64,000 nt of DNA from Parafrankia sp. EUN1f (GCF_000177675.1 NZ_ADGX01000004.1:45881-109880), one strand, 5' to 3'; positions 15,153-23,367 are shown, counted from the first letter of the stretch. A program made the numbers and translations. Notes: a model not told the origin generated them from the letters alone.

Positions 15153-15517
15153 CCCCTTACCCGGTGGGCGTCAAAGCCGGTGATCCCCTCGAAGGTCTGA
15201 TGACAGGTGGCACAGTGGCATCGGGCTAGCCCGGTCCACCGGGCGTCACATCCGCCGCAGGTGGCGTACTGCCTGGCCTCACTGCCGGGTCGGCACTGGT
15301 CGTGCCATCGGCGCCGTACGGCGCCCTTGCTCGTCTCCAGGTCGTTGCCGCAAACCTCACAGGCTCCTGCCGGGGCGGTCGGTACCGCCTCGACGGATGT
15401 GGGTTTCTCTGTGCACTGCGGATGGGCGGTACGGGGCCGCCCGGGGCGCCCTGTGGGTGCTATCGGCTCATGGCAGATTCGGCAGGGGCGACCGTAGGGG
15501 TTGGTGTTTGCGCTGAT
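15077..15517 (-). CDS. Phage zinc-finger protein (FDxHR type) with a non-canonical start
   Basis: The frame encodes about 146 residues with four zinc clusters: CRICHEP and HPQC; CEVCGNDL and WHDQC; CGGCDAR; and CHCATCHQTFEGITGFDAHR, the last resembling the FDxHR zinc-binding domain of actinophages. The frame between the upstream stop at 15533 and the first cysteines has no ATG, GTG or TTG. ATC 15517 lies 7 nt from a GGAGG, and ATT 15523 lies 1 nt from it. A -1 frameshift from the gene at 15460-15729 is the other explanation. The 3' end overlaps the RecB-like gene. Confidence 0.65.
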   Translation of the reverse strand: MSANTNPYGRPCRICHEPIAPTGRPGRPRTAHPQCTEKPTSVEAVPTAPAGACEVCGNDLETSKGAVRRRWHDQCRPGSEARQYATCGGCDARWTGLARCHCATCHQTFEGITGFDAHRVRGCTSPRNARSSRGRTHSSVSGRSAA

Positions 15518-15729
15518 CGCAATGCCTCCGGGTCAAGATAGGTCCGGATGACGAACCCGTCGGAAGATTCTTTGAGTACCGCTTCGAGCCCCACCGGCAC
15601 CATGGTCAGGATTGCCCGAACAAAATGCCGTGGTAGGTCGTCGAGATAGCGCAGGACACAGAAGGCCCCGTCTCGGCACAGTTCCCAGATGCCTTCGACG
15701 CCGTCGATCAGTTCCGGCATGTCGCGCAT
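15460..15729 (-). CDS. Hypothetical phage protein
   Basis: An 89-residue protein: MPELIDGVEGIWELCRDGAF, then DLPRHFVRAILTMVP, then SDGFVIRTYLDPEAL. The last 18 residues are Pro/Thr/Ala-rich and overlap the zinc-finger gene in another frame, so the natural product may end elsewhere. Start at ATG 15729 or 15720. Family unknown. Confidence 0.55.
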   Translation of the reverse strand: MRDMPELIDGVEGIWELCRDGAFCVLRYLDDLPRHFVRAILTMVPVGLEAVLKESSDGFVIRTYLDPEALRSAQTPTPTVAPAESAMSR

Positions 15730-15787
15730 GGAAAACCCCCGGCGGTCCCTTTGAGTTGGCTGTGTAACGCTAGCCCGGGGCAGGGGT

Positions 15788-15802
15788 AAGGCATATGGCC
15801 TT
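15788..15802. promoter_or_regulatory. Near-palindrome in the gap before the small operon gene
   Basis: AAGGC-ATATG-GCCTT lies in an unusually AT-rich 120-bp gap. On the leftward strand TTGTGT and CATATG are 17 nt apart around it, a weak promoter match. It may be an internal promoter with an operator, possibly a WhiB-associated one. Confidence 0.3.
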
Positions 15803-15851
15803 AGAACAACGGATACACAAACACGCTATGCATTAGCGCTCTGCGGCGTAG

Positions 15852-16163
15852 CTAGGCTGCGCTCCGCAGTTCCGCCCGGATGCGCTCGACGGTCCTAGAC
15901 GACAGGCCGGTTTCGCGGGCTACATCAACATTCCGCAGGCCGGAGCGCAGAAGGTCCACGGCCCGTGCACGCAGGGGCCGCAGGCGGCTAACGGGCGCGC
16001 CTCCGGCAGGCTCTCCGCCCCATACGCCATATTCCTCGGTGGCTCCGACTCTTCGGCAGGCCTCGAAGGCGAAGCATCCCGAGTTGCACAGGGCGATGGC
16101 CTCCGCCTCCCGGGAGGGGTCAAACATCAAATCCCACTGTCCCGCGCAGGGCGCCTCCGGCAT
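15852..16163 (-). CDS. WhiB-like iron-sulfur protein fused to a C-terminal HTH
   Basis: A 103-residue protein. Residues 6-36 carry the four WhiB cysteines (Cys6, Cys26, Cys30, Cys36, with CNSGC) and GVWGGE follows (46-51), so a 4Fe-4S cluster is expected. After a short linker, residues about 70-100 (RNVDVARETGLSSRTVERIR) form a LuxR-type helix-turn-helix that normal WhiB proteins lack. ATG 16163 has GGAGAG 8 nt upstream. It probably regulates transcription with host sigma-A or directly binds DNA. Confidence 0.88.
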   Translation of the reverse strand: MPEAPCAGQWDLMFDPSREAEAIALCNSGCFAFEACRRVGATEEYGVWGGEPAGGAPVSRLRPLRARAVDLLRSGLRNVDVARETGLSSRTVERIRAELRSAA

Positions 16164-16276
16164 TTTCGATCTCTCCTGTCTGTGGGCGTTCCCGCTGACA
16201 AGAGATATCAAACTACACCTTCAGGGTGCCCGCAACGACGTTTGGCGGCACCCTGCCGGGACCGGAGAAATGATGC

Positions 16277-16735
16277 TTAGGCGACCTGACGTGATGCGCT
16301 CCGTGAGCGGAGCTTCTTTGGAGGCATCCTGACCAAATCCTCACCGGGCCCACGCGAAACGTAGGCGAATCCGCCTCGCTGCGGCGACGCGGGATTCGGC
16401 GGGACATCGGGGTGGTAATAGACCACCAGGTCGCCATCTCGCAAATCTTCTAGCCAGGCGTCGACCGCCTGATTTATCCGCGCATCCAATTTCTGCCCCC
16501 GGAGGCGCTTGGAATACTCGCGGAGCATTGTTGCGGCGTAGACGTGTTGGTGGTCCATCTTCATTCGCCAGGGGAGAACCTGCGCCCGTGGTGCCGTCTC
16601 GCCCATGGCTGCAAGGCGTTTGTTCACCGCACCCCGACTGACGTCGTACTTTTCGGCAATTTCGGCAATCGTCATGCCGGCTCGACGGTGTGCGCGGAGT
16701 ATCGCGTCCGTGGGCAGCTTCGGCAAGGCTGGCAT
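16277..16735 (-). CDS. HTH DNA-binding protein, first gene of the leftward phage operon
   Basis: A 152-residue protein. Residues about 12-45 (RAHRRAGMTIAEIAEKYDVS, then GAVNKRL) form a resolvase/homeodomain-like helix-turn-helix. The C-terminal half has helices and a basic end. The chosen ATG 16735 has no ribosome site but sits 6 nt after a good -10 element, so the message is probably leaderless. It may be an early regulator or a terminase-small-like protein; context favours a regulator. Confidence 0.7.
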   Translation of the reverse strand: MPALPKLPTDAILRAHRRAGMTIAEIAEKYDVSRGAVNKRLAAMGETAPRAQVLPWRMKMDHQHVYAATMLREYSKRLRGQKLDARINQAVDAWLEDLRDGDLVVYYHPDVPPNPASPQRGGFAYVSRGPGEDLVRMPPKKLRSRSASRQVA

Positions 16736-16770
16736 GTGTCGAGGGTAGCGCGCCGCATGATCGGTGCCAA
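16736..16770 (-). promoter_or_regulatory. Leaderless promoter for the leftward phage operon
   Basis: On the minus strand TTGGCA (16770-16765), 17 nt, TACCCT (16747-16742), then 6 nt to the ATG at 16735. The transcription start should coincide with the start codon, giving a leaderless mRNA, which is common in actinobacteria. Confidence 0.65.
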
Positions 16771-16882
16771 AGTCCCCTTTTGTGTGCGCCACGTCACACG
16801 GTCGTGATCTATACGGGGAGTGACATGGACCGGTCGCGCCCCCTAAGATCACGTCAGCGGAAGCGCTGACCGGCTCGACGGG

Positions 16883-17884
16883 TCAGGGCCTGGTACGAGG
16901 CTTGATCCGGGTCTCAGGCAGGGGTGGCGCAGGCAGCCACGCTGGGCCGCCTACATAGCCCCTGACCTGCCCAAACCGGTCCGATTGGGCCTGCCACTCC
17001 GCGTGAAACGCCACGATCTCGTCATGACTACGAGCGATGAAGTTCCACCACATGACGATGTCCTCGTTGAAGGGTTCCCCACCGATCAGTACGACCCGTG
17101 CCGGGTCGCTGCCGGGGTTGCCCAATGTCAGGCTCGCCGCACCCGCGGCGAGGTACCCCAGCTCGCCAGCCGCGACCCGCTGTCCACCCGCGCCCGTGCC
17201 CGCGTCGGCGCCCGCGGTCACCTCGACGTCACCGGTGTCCACCAGGACGCCGTGCTCGTAGCCGGGGCTGACGGGCAACGTCAGCCGGGAATGCGGTGGG
17301 AGCACGAGCTCGGCGCCGAGAAGCGGCGAGAACGTGCGTACCGGTGACCGCTCGCCGGCGAGCTCGCCCAGGAAGACCCGTGCCGTCGCGCCGTCGAGGT
17401 CCACGACCGGCGGAACGTGGTGCTGGAAGTCGCGGGGGGCGTCGCGGTGCGCGTCGGGCAGCGCGACCCAGAGCTGCACCCCGTGCAGGATCGTCGTCCC
17501 CGGGGCGGTCACCTCGGAATGGCAGATGCCGTGCCCGCCCGTCATCAGGTTCACCTCGCCGGGGCGGACGAACGCGTGGGTCCCCAGGCTGTCGCGGTGC
17601 TCCAGGGCTCCGGCGAACAGCCAGCTCACCGTCTGCAGCCCGGTGTGCGGATGCGGCGGCACATCCATGCCGCCGCCCGCCGAGACGTCATGCGGACCGT
17701 AGTGGTCGACAAAGCACCAGGCGCCGATCATCGAGCGGCTGTGGCGGGGCAGGGTGCGCCGCACCGTCATCGCGTCGGCTCCGCCAAGCGGGACGTCGTG
17801 CGGGGAGATGATCTCCACGACCTGCCCCGAGTGCTCGTCGGCCCGGCACCGGATCTCGGCGGAAACCGTTTCCACATTGCTCAC
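16883..17884 (-). CDS. Pirin-family cupin protein
   Basis: A 333-residue pirin-like protein. The N-terminal cupin has the iron-binding set HPHTG, a following Leu-x-H (EHRDSLG) and HGICHSE. FVDHYGP and GHGICHSEVTAPG are family signatures. Some pirins have quercetinase activity and others modulate transcription; the role here cannot be told. It is the first clearly chromosomal gene right of the phage-like block; its 3' end is next to that block. A 68-bp repeat lies 36 bp upstream of its ATG. Confidence 0.9.
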   Translation of the reverse strand: MSNVETVSAEIRCRADEHSGQVVEIISPHDVPLGGADAMTVRRTLPRHSRSMIGAWCFVDHYGPHDVSAGGGMDVPPHPHTGLQTVSWLFAGALEHRDSLGTHAFVRPGEVNLMTGGHGICHSEVTAPGTTILHGVQLWVALPDAHRDAPRDFQHHVPPVVDLDGATARVFLGELAGERSPVRTFSPLLGAELVLPPHSRLTLPVSPGYEHGVLVDTGDVEVTAGADAGTGAGGQRVAAGELGYLAAGAASLTLGNPGSDPARVVLIGGEPFNEDIVMWWNFIARSHDEIVAFHAEWQAQSDRFGQVRGYVGGPAWLPAPPLPETRIKPRTRP

Positions 17885-17920
17885 AGCGCACCGTCACCCT
17901 GGTCGGCCAGCATCTGAACC

Positions 17921-17988
17921 GAGCCTTTTCCGTCGTCGGTCACGAGCTGTAGCAACAGTGCCCGACAACCGTGAGATGGAAAAGGTTC
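17921..17988. repeat. 68-bp palindromic repeat element, copy 1
   Basis: Begins GAGCCTTTTCC and ends GGAAAAGGTTC. Its reverse complement aligns along the full 68 bp with the element at 46060-46127, with conserved ends and a conserved TCGTCGG...CGACAA inner part. It lies between the pirin start and the sulfatase region. Confidence 0.75.
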
Positions 17989-18060
17989 ACTGCACAACCT
18001 ATTGCGACGATGCCCGTGTTCCACCAGTTCCGGTGCCGGATCCGAGATCGGAAGGATCCT

Positions 18061-18095
18061 GAGCCCTGAGCCCTGAGCCCTGAGCCCTGAGCCCT
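18061..18095. repeat. Short tandem repeat (GAGCCCT)5
   Basis: Five exact copies of the 7-mer GAGCCCT lie 18 bp from the sulfatase stop codon. Simple slippage-type repeat; no spacers, so not CRISPR. Confidence 0.9.
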
Positions 18096-18113
18096 GCGCG
18101 CGGTCGCCGGCGC

Positions 18114-20561
18114 CTACTCGAACGCGGCCGCGGCCTCCCGCATCACCCGGACGAGTGTCTCGAGATCGTCCGGACCCGGCTCACCGGAGGTGTAGGTCAC
18201 GCTGCGCAGCTGGCCGGTGTAGCGGAACGTCCGGTGCCGCTCGTGGACGGGCCAGGAGACCGGGGAGCGGCGGTCCACGCCGACGCTGATCCCCTGGAAC
18301 GGCGCCATGCCGATCAGCTGGTGGACGCTGGCGAGCCGCGCCGTCTCGACTCCGTCGACGAGGACCCGCCACTCCCAGCGCAGGCCCGCCTGCGCCGCCA
18401 CCGCGATGCGAACGGCATGCACACCCTCATCCAGCGGCCCGGCGTCCACCTCGTGCAGCGTGCCGTACTCGTTGTAGGCGAGGTGAAGCCGGCCGTCCTC
18501 CACGTAGACGCTGTAACCGCCTCCCTGGTCACCGTGCGAGACGAGCACACCCGTGTCGTCCGTGGCGTGCCAGGTCAGGTCGATGTCGATGTCGAAGGAC
18601 CGGAACGTGATCAGTTTGGCGGACCGGTACCGCTCAAGCTCCGGCGTGCCGGCCAGCAGGGTGACCGGGCGGCGCAGGCGCTCCTCGGCCGGGTTGCGGA
18701 TGGCCAGGCCGCCGCTCGCGTCGGTGAGCGGGAAGACGCCGTTGCGCCAGGCGGCGTCCTCCCAGGCGGCCGCCAGCGCCCTGACGACATCGGGGTGCTC
18801 GGCGGAGATGTCGTCGATCTCGGTCGGATCCGCGGCCAGGTTGTACAACGCCCATTCACCGTCGTCGTACGGCGTGCCGAACCGGTGCAGGGTGACCAGC
18901 TTCCAGCCATCCCGGTAGTAACTGCGGTTACCGGTCATCTCACAGTACTGTTCACTGTGGGTGCTGCCCGTGTTCTGGTCTGTCAGAACGGGTACGAAAC
19001 TGACCCCGTCGAGTTCCTGGACGACCTGCCCGTGGCGCTGTTCAGGCCGTTTCACCCCGGCCAGCTCGAGCAGCGTGGGCGCGATGTCGGTGACGTACTG
19101 GTACTGCGCCCGGATGCCGTCGTCCTCCCCGGTCCGACGCAGGCCGGCCGGCCAGGAAAGCACGAAGGGAACCCGCACCCCGCCGGCGTGGGTCTGGCCC
19201 TTGTAAAGCCGGAACGGGGTGTTCGACGCCATTCCCCAGCCGCGGGGATAGTGCACCAGGCTCTGCGGCCCACCAATGAGATCGATCTCGCGCTCGACGT
19301 CGGGATTCCAGTCGGCGGGAAGCAGCGGGTAGTGAACGAAACGGCTGAAGTAGCTGCGGGTGCCCTCCGGGCCGCCTTCGCCGGTCCCGCCGTTGTCCGA
19401 GGTGAACAGGATGATGGTGTTGTCCAGCTCCCCGAGGGCTTCCAGGGTGTCCACCAGGCGGCCGAGGTTCTGGTCGACATTGTCGACCATCGCGGCGTAC
19501 ACCTCCATGTACCGGGCGTACAGGCGCTGTTCTTCCGGGGAGAGGTCAGCCCATGCGCCGACCTCGAATCCGGCCTCGAAGTTGCGGCGTGGCAGTCGGG
19601 TGCCCGGCGGGAACAGACCGGCGTCGAGCTGCCGGCCGAACCGGCTCTCCCGCAGTTCGTCCCAGCCGTCGGCGTACCGGCCGCGGTGCCGTTCGAGATC
19701 CTCCGCCTTCGCCTGCAACGGGCCGTGAACCGCGTTGTGCGCGAGGTAAAGGAAGAAAGGCTTGTCCGGGTCGTGCGCCCGCAGCGACTTCACCATCGAG
19801 ATCGCCTCGTCGGTGATCGCGTCGGTGTAGTAGTAGTCGTCCGGCAGCTCGTCGATGTCGAGCGGGCTGTTGTCCCGGACCAGCTGATGCGGGTGAAACA
19901 GGCTGGTCAGCCCTTCGAGGACGCCGTAGTAGCGCTCGAAGCCCTTCTGCAGCGGCCAGTTGCGCCGGTCGTCGGCGGCGTTCGAGGCGGAATCCCTCGT
20001 CAGGTGCCACTTGCCGACCGCGTAGGTGGCATACCCGCCGTCGTGGAGAATCTCTGCCAGGGTGGGGATGTCGTCGGCGATCTCCATGCCGTAGCCCGGG
20101 AAGCCGGGGTCGGCGTTGGCAACCAGCGAATAGCCCACACGGTGCGGATTCAGGCCGGTGAGCAGGGCGGCTCGGGCCGGCGAGCACAGCGGCATGGTGT
20201 GGTAGTTCGTCAGCCGCACCCCGCGCTCGGCGAGCCGGTCCAGCACGGGGGTGGGAATCTCCGAGCCGAACGGGCCGATGTCGCTGTAGCCCAGATCGTC
20301 GACGAGCACCACGACGATGTTGGGTGCCCCGGGCGCGGGTGTCTCCCGCGGTGCCCAGGCCGGCTCCGACTGGCCCATCGTGCGTCCGATCCGGCCCGGG
20401 AAGTTGGCATACGGATCGCGGCGCCGCGGCGTGCCGACCGGCGTCGCCGCAGGCGTGCCCGTGCCCGTGCCCGCGGGCTGCAGGCCCGCGTCCGTGCCCG
20501 CTTCCGCATTCGTGGACTGCGCGTCCGGCCTGGCGTTCTCACCCGGGGCCTGATCGGACAT
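18114..20561 (-). CDS. Large arylsulfatase (formylglycine-dependent)
   Basis: An 815-residue sulfatase that should hydrolyse sulfate esters using calcium and formylglycine. VLVDDLGYSDIG gives the metal-binding Asp pair (88, 89), and CSPAR (from Cys126) is the modification motif with TGLNPHR after it. SDNGG and GKWHL are also present. About 250 extra C-terminal residues form a beta-rich domain. The N-terminus is low-complexity Thr/Ala/Gly without a clear signal peptide. ATG 20561 has GAGGAA upstream. Expressed from the promoter at about 20,848. Confidence 0.93.
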   Translation of the reverse strand: MSDQAPGENARPDAQSTNAEAGTDAGLQPAGTGTGTPAATPVGTPRRRDPYANFPGRIGRTMGQSEPAWAPRETPAPGAPNIVVVLVDDLGYSDIGPFGSEIPTPVLDRLAERGVRLTNYHTMPLCSPARAALLTGLNPHRVGYSLVANADPGFPGYGMEIADDIPTLAEILHDGGYATYAVGKWHLTRDSASNAADDRRNWPLQKGFERYYGVLEGLTSLFHPHQLVRDNSPLDIDELPDDYYYTDAITDEAISMVKSLRAHDPDKPFFLYLAHNAVHGPLQAKAEDLERHRGRYADGWDELRESRFGRQLDAGLFPPGTRLPRRNFEAGFEVGAWADLSPEEQRLYARYMEVYAAMVDNVDQNLGRLVDTLEALGELDNTIILFTSDNGGTGEGGPEGTRSYFSRFVHYPLLPADWNPDVEREIDLIGGPQSLVHYPRGWGMASNTPFRLYKGQTHAGGVRVPFVLSWPAGLRRTGEDDGIRAQYQYVTDIAPTLLELAGVKRPEQRHGQVVQELDGVSFVPVLTDQNTGSTHSEQYCEMTGNRSYYRDGWKLVTLHRFGTPYDDGEWALYNLAADPTEIDDISAEHPDVVRALAAAWEDAAWRNGVFPLTDASGGLAIRNPAEERLRRPVTLLAGTPELERYRSAKLITFRSFDIDIDLTWHATDDTGVLVSHGDQGGGYSVYVEDGRLHLAYNEYGTLHEVDAGPLDEGVHAVRIAVAAQAGLRWEWRVLVDGVETARLASVHQLIGMAPFQGISVGVDRRSPVSWPVHERHRTFRYTGQLRSVTYTSGEPGPDDLETLVRVMREAAAAFE

Positions 20562-20819
20562 ACGGCTGTTCCTCGTTTCGTCGGGTACGCAGTCTGCGAT
20601 GCGATGCGGGCGGAAAATGGCGCGCCAGATCTCCACGTGACGTGAGGTGCCCGCCCGCGCAGGAAAACGCCTACTTAGCTGAGAAAGAAGATCCGCACTG
20701 GGCGGATTGGTCTCGCTGGAGAATCAGCGAGCCGGTGTCAGGGACGACACAGACAGCCGGTGACGTGAAAATGCTCCACCGTGCACCGCGCGGACGACGT
20801 CACCTCGATCACGTTTACC

Positions 20820-20848
20820 ACTATCTTGGTAGACAAGTGGCCTGTCAA
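20820..20848 (-). promoter_or_regulatory. Consensus promoter with overlapping palindrome, upstream of the sulfatase
   Basis: On the minus strand a perfect TTGACA (20848-20843), 17 nt, then GATAGT (20825-20820). The spacer contains CTTG-TCTAC-CAAG, an inverted repeat of GntR-operator type. The leader to the sulfatase ATG would be about 250 nt. Confidence 0.65.
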
Positions 20849-20970
20849 GCGGGCCGATTGATCCGGGGAGGGAGAAGTCTGACCTGTCACCTGTGGTAGT
20901 CGATGAGTTACTCGGTCGCTTCTCGGGATTCCGCTACACGCTCCCTACCGTCATGATCCTCAGATTGCTC

Positions 20971-20994
20971 GGCAGTGGCAGTGGCAGTGGCAGT
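20971..20994. repeat. Short tandem repeat (GGCAGT)4
   Basis: Four copies of GGCAGT immediately left of copy A of the hairpin module. Within the 840-bp gap between the sulfatase and ABC-F genes I see only the promoter, this repeat and the dispersed modules. Confidence 0.8.
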
Positions 20995-21005
20995 GGCTCG
21001 AGGCC

Positions 21006-21141
21006 ACCCATCGAGGATCCCGCACCGCCGCGTAGCACCGGCAACTCACCTCAAGATGGGTAAAAGGGGTGCGGGTCGCCTGGCGACCCGCAAGGAGCGA
21101 GGCTTTTGGTCGTCGGAACGACCAAAAGTCTTCACTCTTGC
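21006..21141 (+). repeat. Dispersed hairpin module, copy A
   Basis: Starts ACCCATCGAGGATCCCGC and ends at TTGC after a perfect 10-bp hairpin (CTTTTGGTCG, 21103-21112; complement 21119-21128). It aligns end to end with modules at 42421 and 63099: shared GGATCCCGC, AGC-x-CC-x-GCAA-x-TC, GGGG-x-G, TGG-x-A-x-CCGCAA and TTGC blocks. Non-coding; lies 3' of the ABC-F gene. Confidence 0.7.
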
Positions 21142-21285
21142 GACTCTCCAAGCCGGGCCACCGGGGCTACCGGGGCCACCGGGCTCTCGGGCTCTCGGAG
21201 GTTCGGCCGTGTTCGTGGGGTGCGAGCCTCCCCGCCCACCAGCGATCTTGATCGGGGTCAATCTGCGACAGGCTCTCTGGCTCTG

Positions 21286-21345
21286 GCGACCACGATCCGC
21301 AGGTCTTGCTCGGCAGCAGCCCGAAGCTCGGGATTCTGCTACACC
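21286..21345 (+). repeat. Partial hairpin-module fragment
   Basis: GCGACCACGATCC, then CTTGCTCGGCAG, closely resembles the right hairpin arm and tail of copy B, and GCTCGGGATTCTG matches the sequence downstream of copy C. It appears to be the tail of a module separated from copy A by about 145 bp. Confidence 0.5.
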
Positions 21346-21402
21346 GGGACGACGTGCATCCTTCACCGGTGACATCCCCGCCGGTCTCGAAGGCCGGCGC
21401 AG

Positions 21403-23124
21403 CTACTCGATCGACGAGCGCATGCCGGGCTCCGACAGGCGGCCCTGCTCGAGGTGCAGCCAGCGGTTCACGCCGATCCGAGCCAGGAACCGTTCGTCAT
21501 GGCTGACCACCATGAACGCGCCCTGGTAGGCGTTCAGTGCGCCCTCGAGCTGGCCGATGCTCACCAGATCGAGGTTGTTGGTCGGCTCGTCGAGCAGCAG
21601 CAGGTGCGGCGCCGGCTCGCCGAACAGGACACAGGCCAGCGTGGCCCGCAGCCGTTCCCCGCCGGACAGCGCCCCTACCGGCCGGTCGGCACCGCCGGCG
21701 CGGAACCGGAAGCGTGCCAGCAGGTGCATGCGCTCCGACGGCGGCATCTCCGGGGCGGACGCGGCCAGGTTCTCCGCGACGGTGCGGTCGAGGTCGAGCA
21801 GGTCGAGCCGCTGGGAGAGGTACGCGACCCGGCCGTCAGCCGTCCTGATCCGGCCGCCGGAGGGCTGGGCCTGTCCGCCGACCAATCGTAGAAGCGTGGA
21901 CTTACCTGACCCGTTCGGGCCGGTCAACGCGATGCGTTCCGGACCCCGGATCGTCAGATCAACGCCACCGCCGTCAACGCCGCCCCCGCCCCCGCTCCCG
22001 ACCTCGCCCCCGCCGCCGCCGGTGCCGGCCGCGACGAAGACGGCCTTCTCGCCGTACCGGACCTGCAGGCCTTCGCCGGCGAACACCGTCCGCCCGGCAG
22101 GCACACGGGTGGCGGGCAGGTCGAGCACGATCGGCCGGTCGTCGCGCAGCGCCTCCTCGGCGCGGTCCAACCTGGCCTGCGCCTGCCCGACCCGCTCGGT
22201 GTGGGCTTCCTGGGCCCGTCCCGCCGACTCCTGCGCCCGCCGCTTCAAGCCCCCGGCGACGATCTTCGGAATACCGGCGTCGGACAGGTTCCGCGCGGCG
22301 TTGCCGGCCCGGCGCGCCGCCCGTTCCCGGGCCTGCTGCCTGTCCCGCTTCTCCCGCCGCAGCTCCTGCTCGGCACCGCGGACCTCACGTTCGGCAGCGG
22401 CCTGACGCAGCTGGACGGCCTCCTCGTAGGCGGTGAAGTTTCCGCCGTACGACCGGACGTCGCCGCGGTCGAGCTCGACGATGCGATCCATCCGGTCCAG
22501 CAGGGCACGGTCGTGGCTGACCAGCAGCAGGCAGCCGGCCCAGGCGTCGACGACGTCGTACAGCCGGCGGCGCGCGGCGAGGTCCAGGTTGTTGGTGGGT
22601 TCGTCGAGCAGCAGTACGTCCGGACGTCTCAGCAGCTGCGCGACCAGGCCGACAGCCACGATCTGGCCACCGCTGAGCGTGCGCAGCGACTGGTCGAAGG
22701 TCAGCGCGCCGAGGCCCAGTCGATCGAGTTCGGCGTGAGTGCGCTCCTCGACGTCCCAGTCGTTGCCGATCGTGGTGAAGTTCTCCTCGCTGGCGTCACC
22801 GGCCTCCACGGCGCGCAGCGCACGGATCACCGGGGCGACCCCGAGGACCTCGGCCACCGTCAGGGTGTCCGTCCGGTGGTCGGCCAGCGGAAGGAACTGC
22901 GGCAGGTAGCCGAGCAGGCCGGCGACGGTCACGCTGCCGGCGGTCGGCAGCAGCTCGCCGGAGATCAGGCGGAGCAGCGTGCTCTTGCCGGCCCCGTTCG
23001 GGGCGACGAGCCCGGTGCGACCGGCGCCGGCGGTGAGGGAGAGGCCCTGGAAGACGGGGGTGTCGTCCGGCCAGGAGAAGGACAGGTTGGAACAGACGAC
23101 GCCTGCGTCGGCTACGACGGACAT
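21403..23124 (-). CDS. ABC-F family ATPase
   Basis: A 573-residue protein with two ABC domains and no membrane segments. Walker A motifs are APNGAGKST and GPNGSGKST, signatures LSGGQ and LSGGE, and both Walker B motifs read LLLLDEPTNNLDL or the near equivalent. The basic, helical linker between domains (about 240-330) is the ABC-F arm that enters the ribosome. Members give ribosome protection against antibiotics or adjust translation. A glycine-rich insert (about 375-395) precedes the second domain and is unusual. A long leader upstream may attenuate expression. Confidence 0.92.
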   Translation of the reverse strand: MSVVADAGVVCSNLSFSWPDDTPVFQGLSLTAGAGRTGLVAPNGAGKSTLLRLISGELLPTAGSVTVAGLLGYLPQFLPLADHRTDTLTVAEVLGVAPVIRALRAVEAGDASEENFTTIGNDWDVEERTHAELDRLGLGALTFDQSLRTLSGGQIVAVGLVAQLLRRPDVLLLDEPTNNLDLAARRRLYDVVDAWAGCLLLVSHDRALLDRMDRIVELDRGDVRSYGGNFTAYEEAVQLRQAAAEREVRGAEQELRREKRDRQQARERAARRAGNAARNLSDAGIPKIVAGGLKRRAQESAGRAQEAHTERVGQAQARLDRAEEALRDDRPIVLDLPATRVPAGRTVFAGEGLQVRYGEKAVFVAAGTGGGGGEVGSGGGGGVDGGGVDLTIRGPERIALTGPNGSGKSTLLRLVGGQAQPSGGRIRTADGRVAYLSQRLDLLDLDRTVAENLAASAPEMPPSERMHLLARFRFRAGGADRPVGALSGGERLRATLACVLFGEPAPHLLLLDEPTNNLDLVSIGQLEGALNAYQGAFMVVSHDERFLARIGVNRWLHLEQGRLSEPGMRSSIE

Positions 23125-23367
23125 GCGGAAGAAGACCTCGGCTCATGGTGTGACATGGCTGCCCGCATGGCACGCCTGCGCGCATGGCGCGGCTGCTCAG
23201 CGGCAGAAGGCAGGACGACTCGTCGGCCCGGGCGGTGCCGCTGTCGCGCACCGGCAGGCAGGCCGAACATCACCGGGGTCAGCCGGAGATGTCGTCGTCG
23301 CCCTCCATGTCGCCTCCATCGAGCTGGGGAGTCTGCCCGGACACGATAGCCCGCCTCGCCGGGCCAC

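Noticed and set aside
16860..16990. Attachment site or tRNA at the edge of the phage-like block
   Set aside because: No tRNA-like fold and no direct repeat could be identified within the window.
18061..18095. Tandem GAGCCCT repeats considered as a CRISPR array
   Set aside because: Units are 7 bp, directly adjacent, with no spacers and no cas genes nearby.
18234..20645. Long rightward open frame of about 800 codons opposite the sulfatase
   Set aside because: It is the antisense shadow expected in high-GC coding DNA; no domain or conserved motif, whereas the sulfatase strand has complete catalytic motifs.
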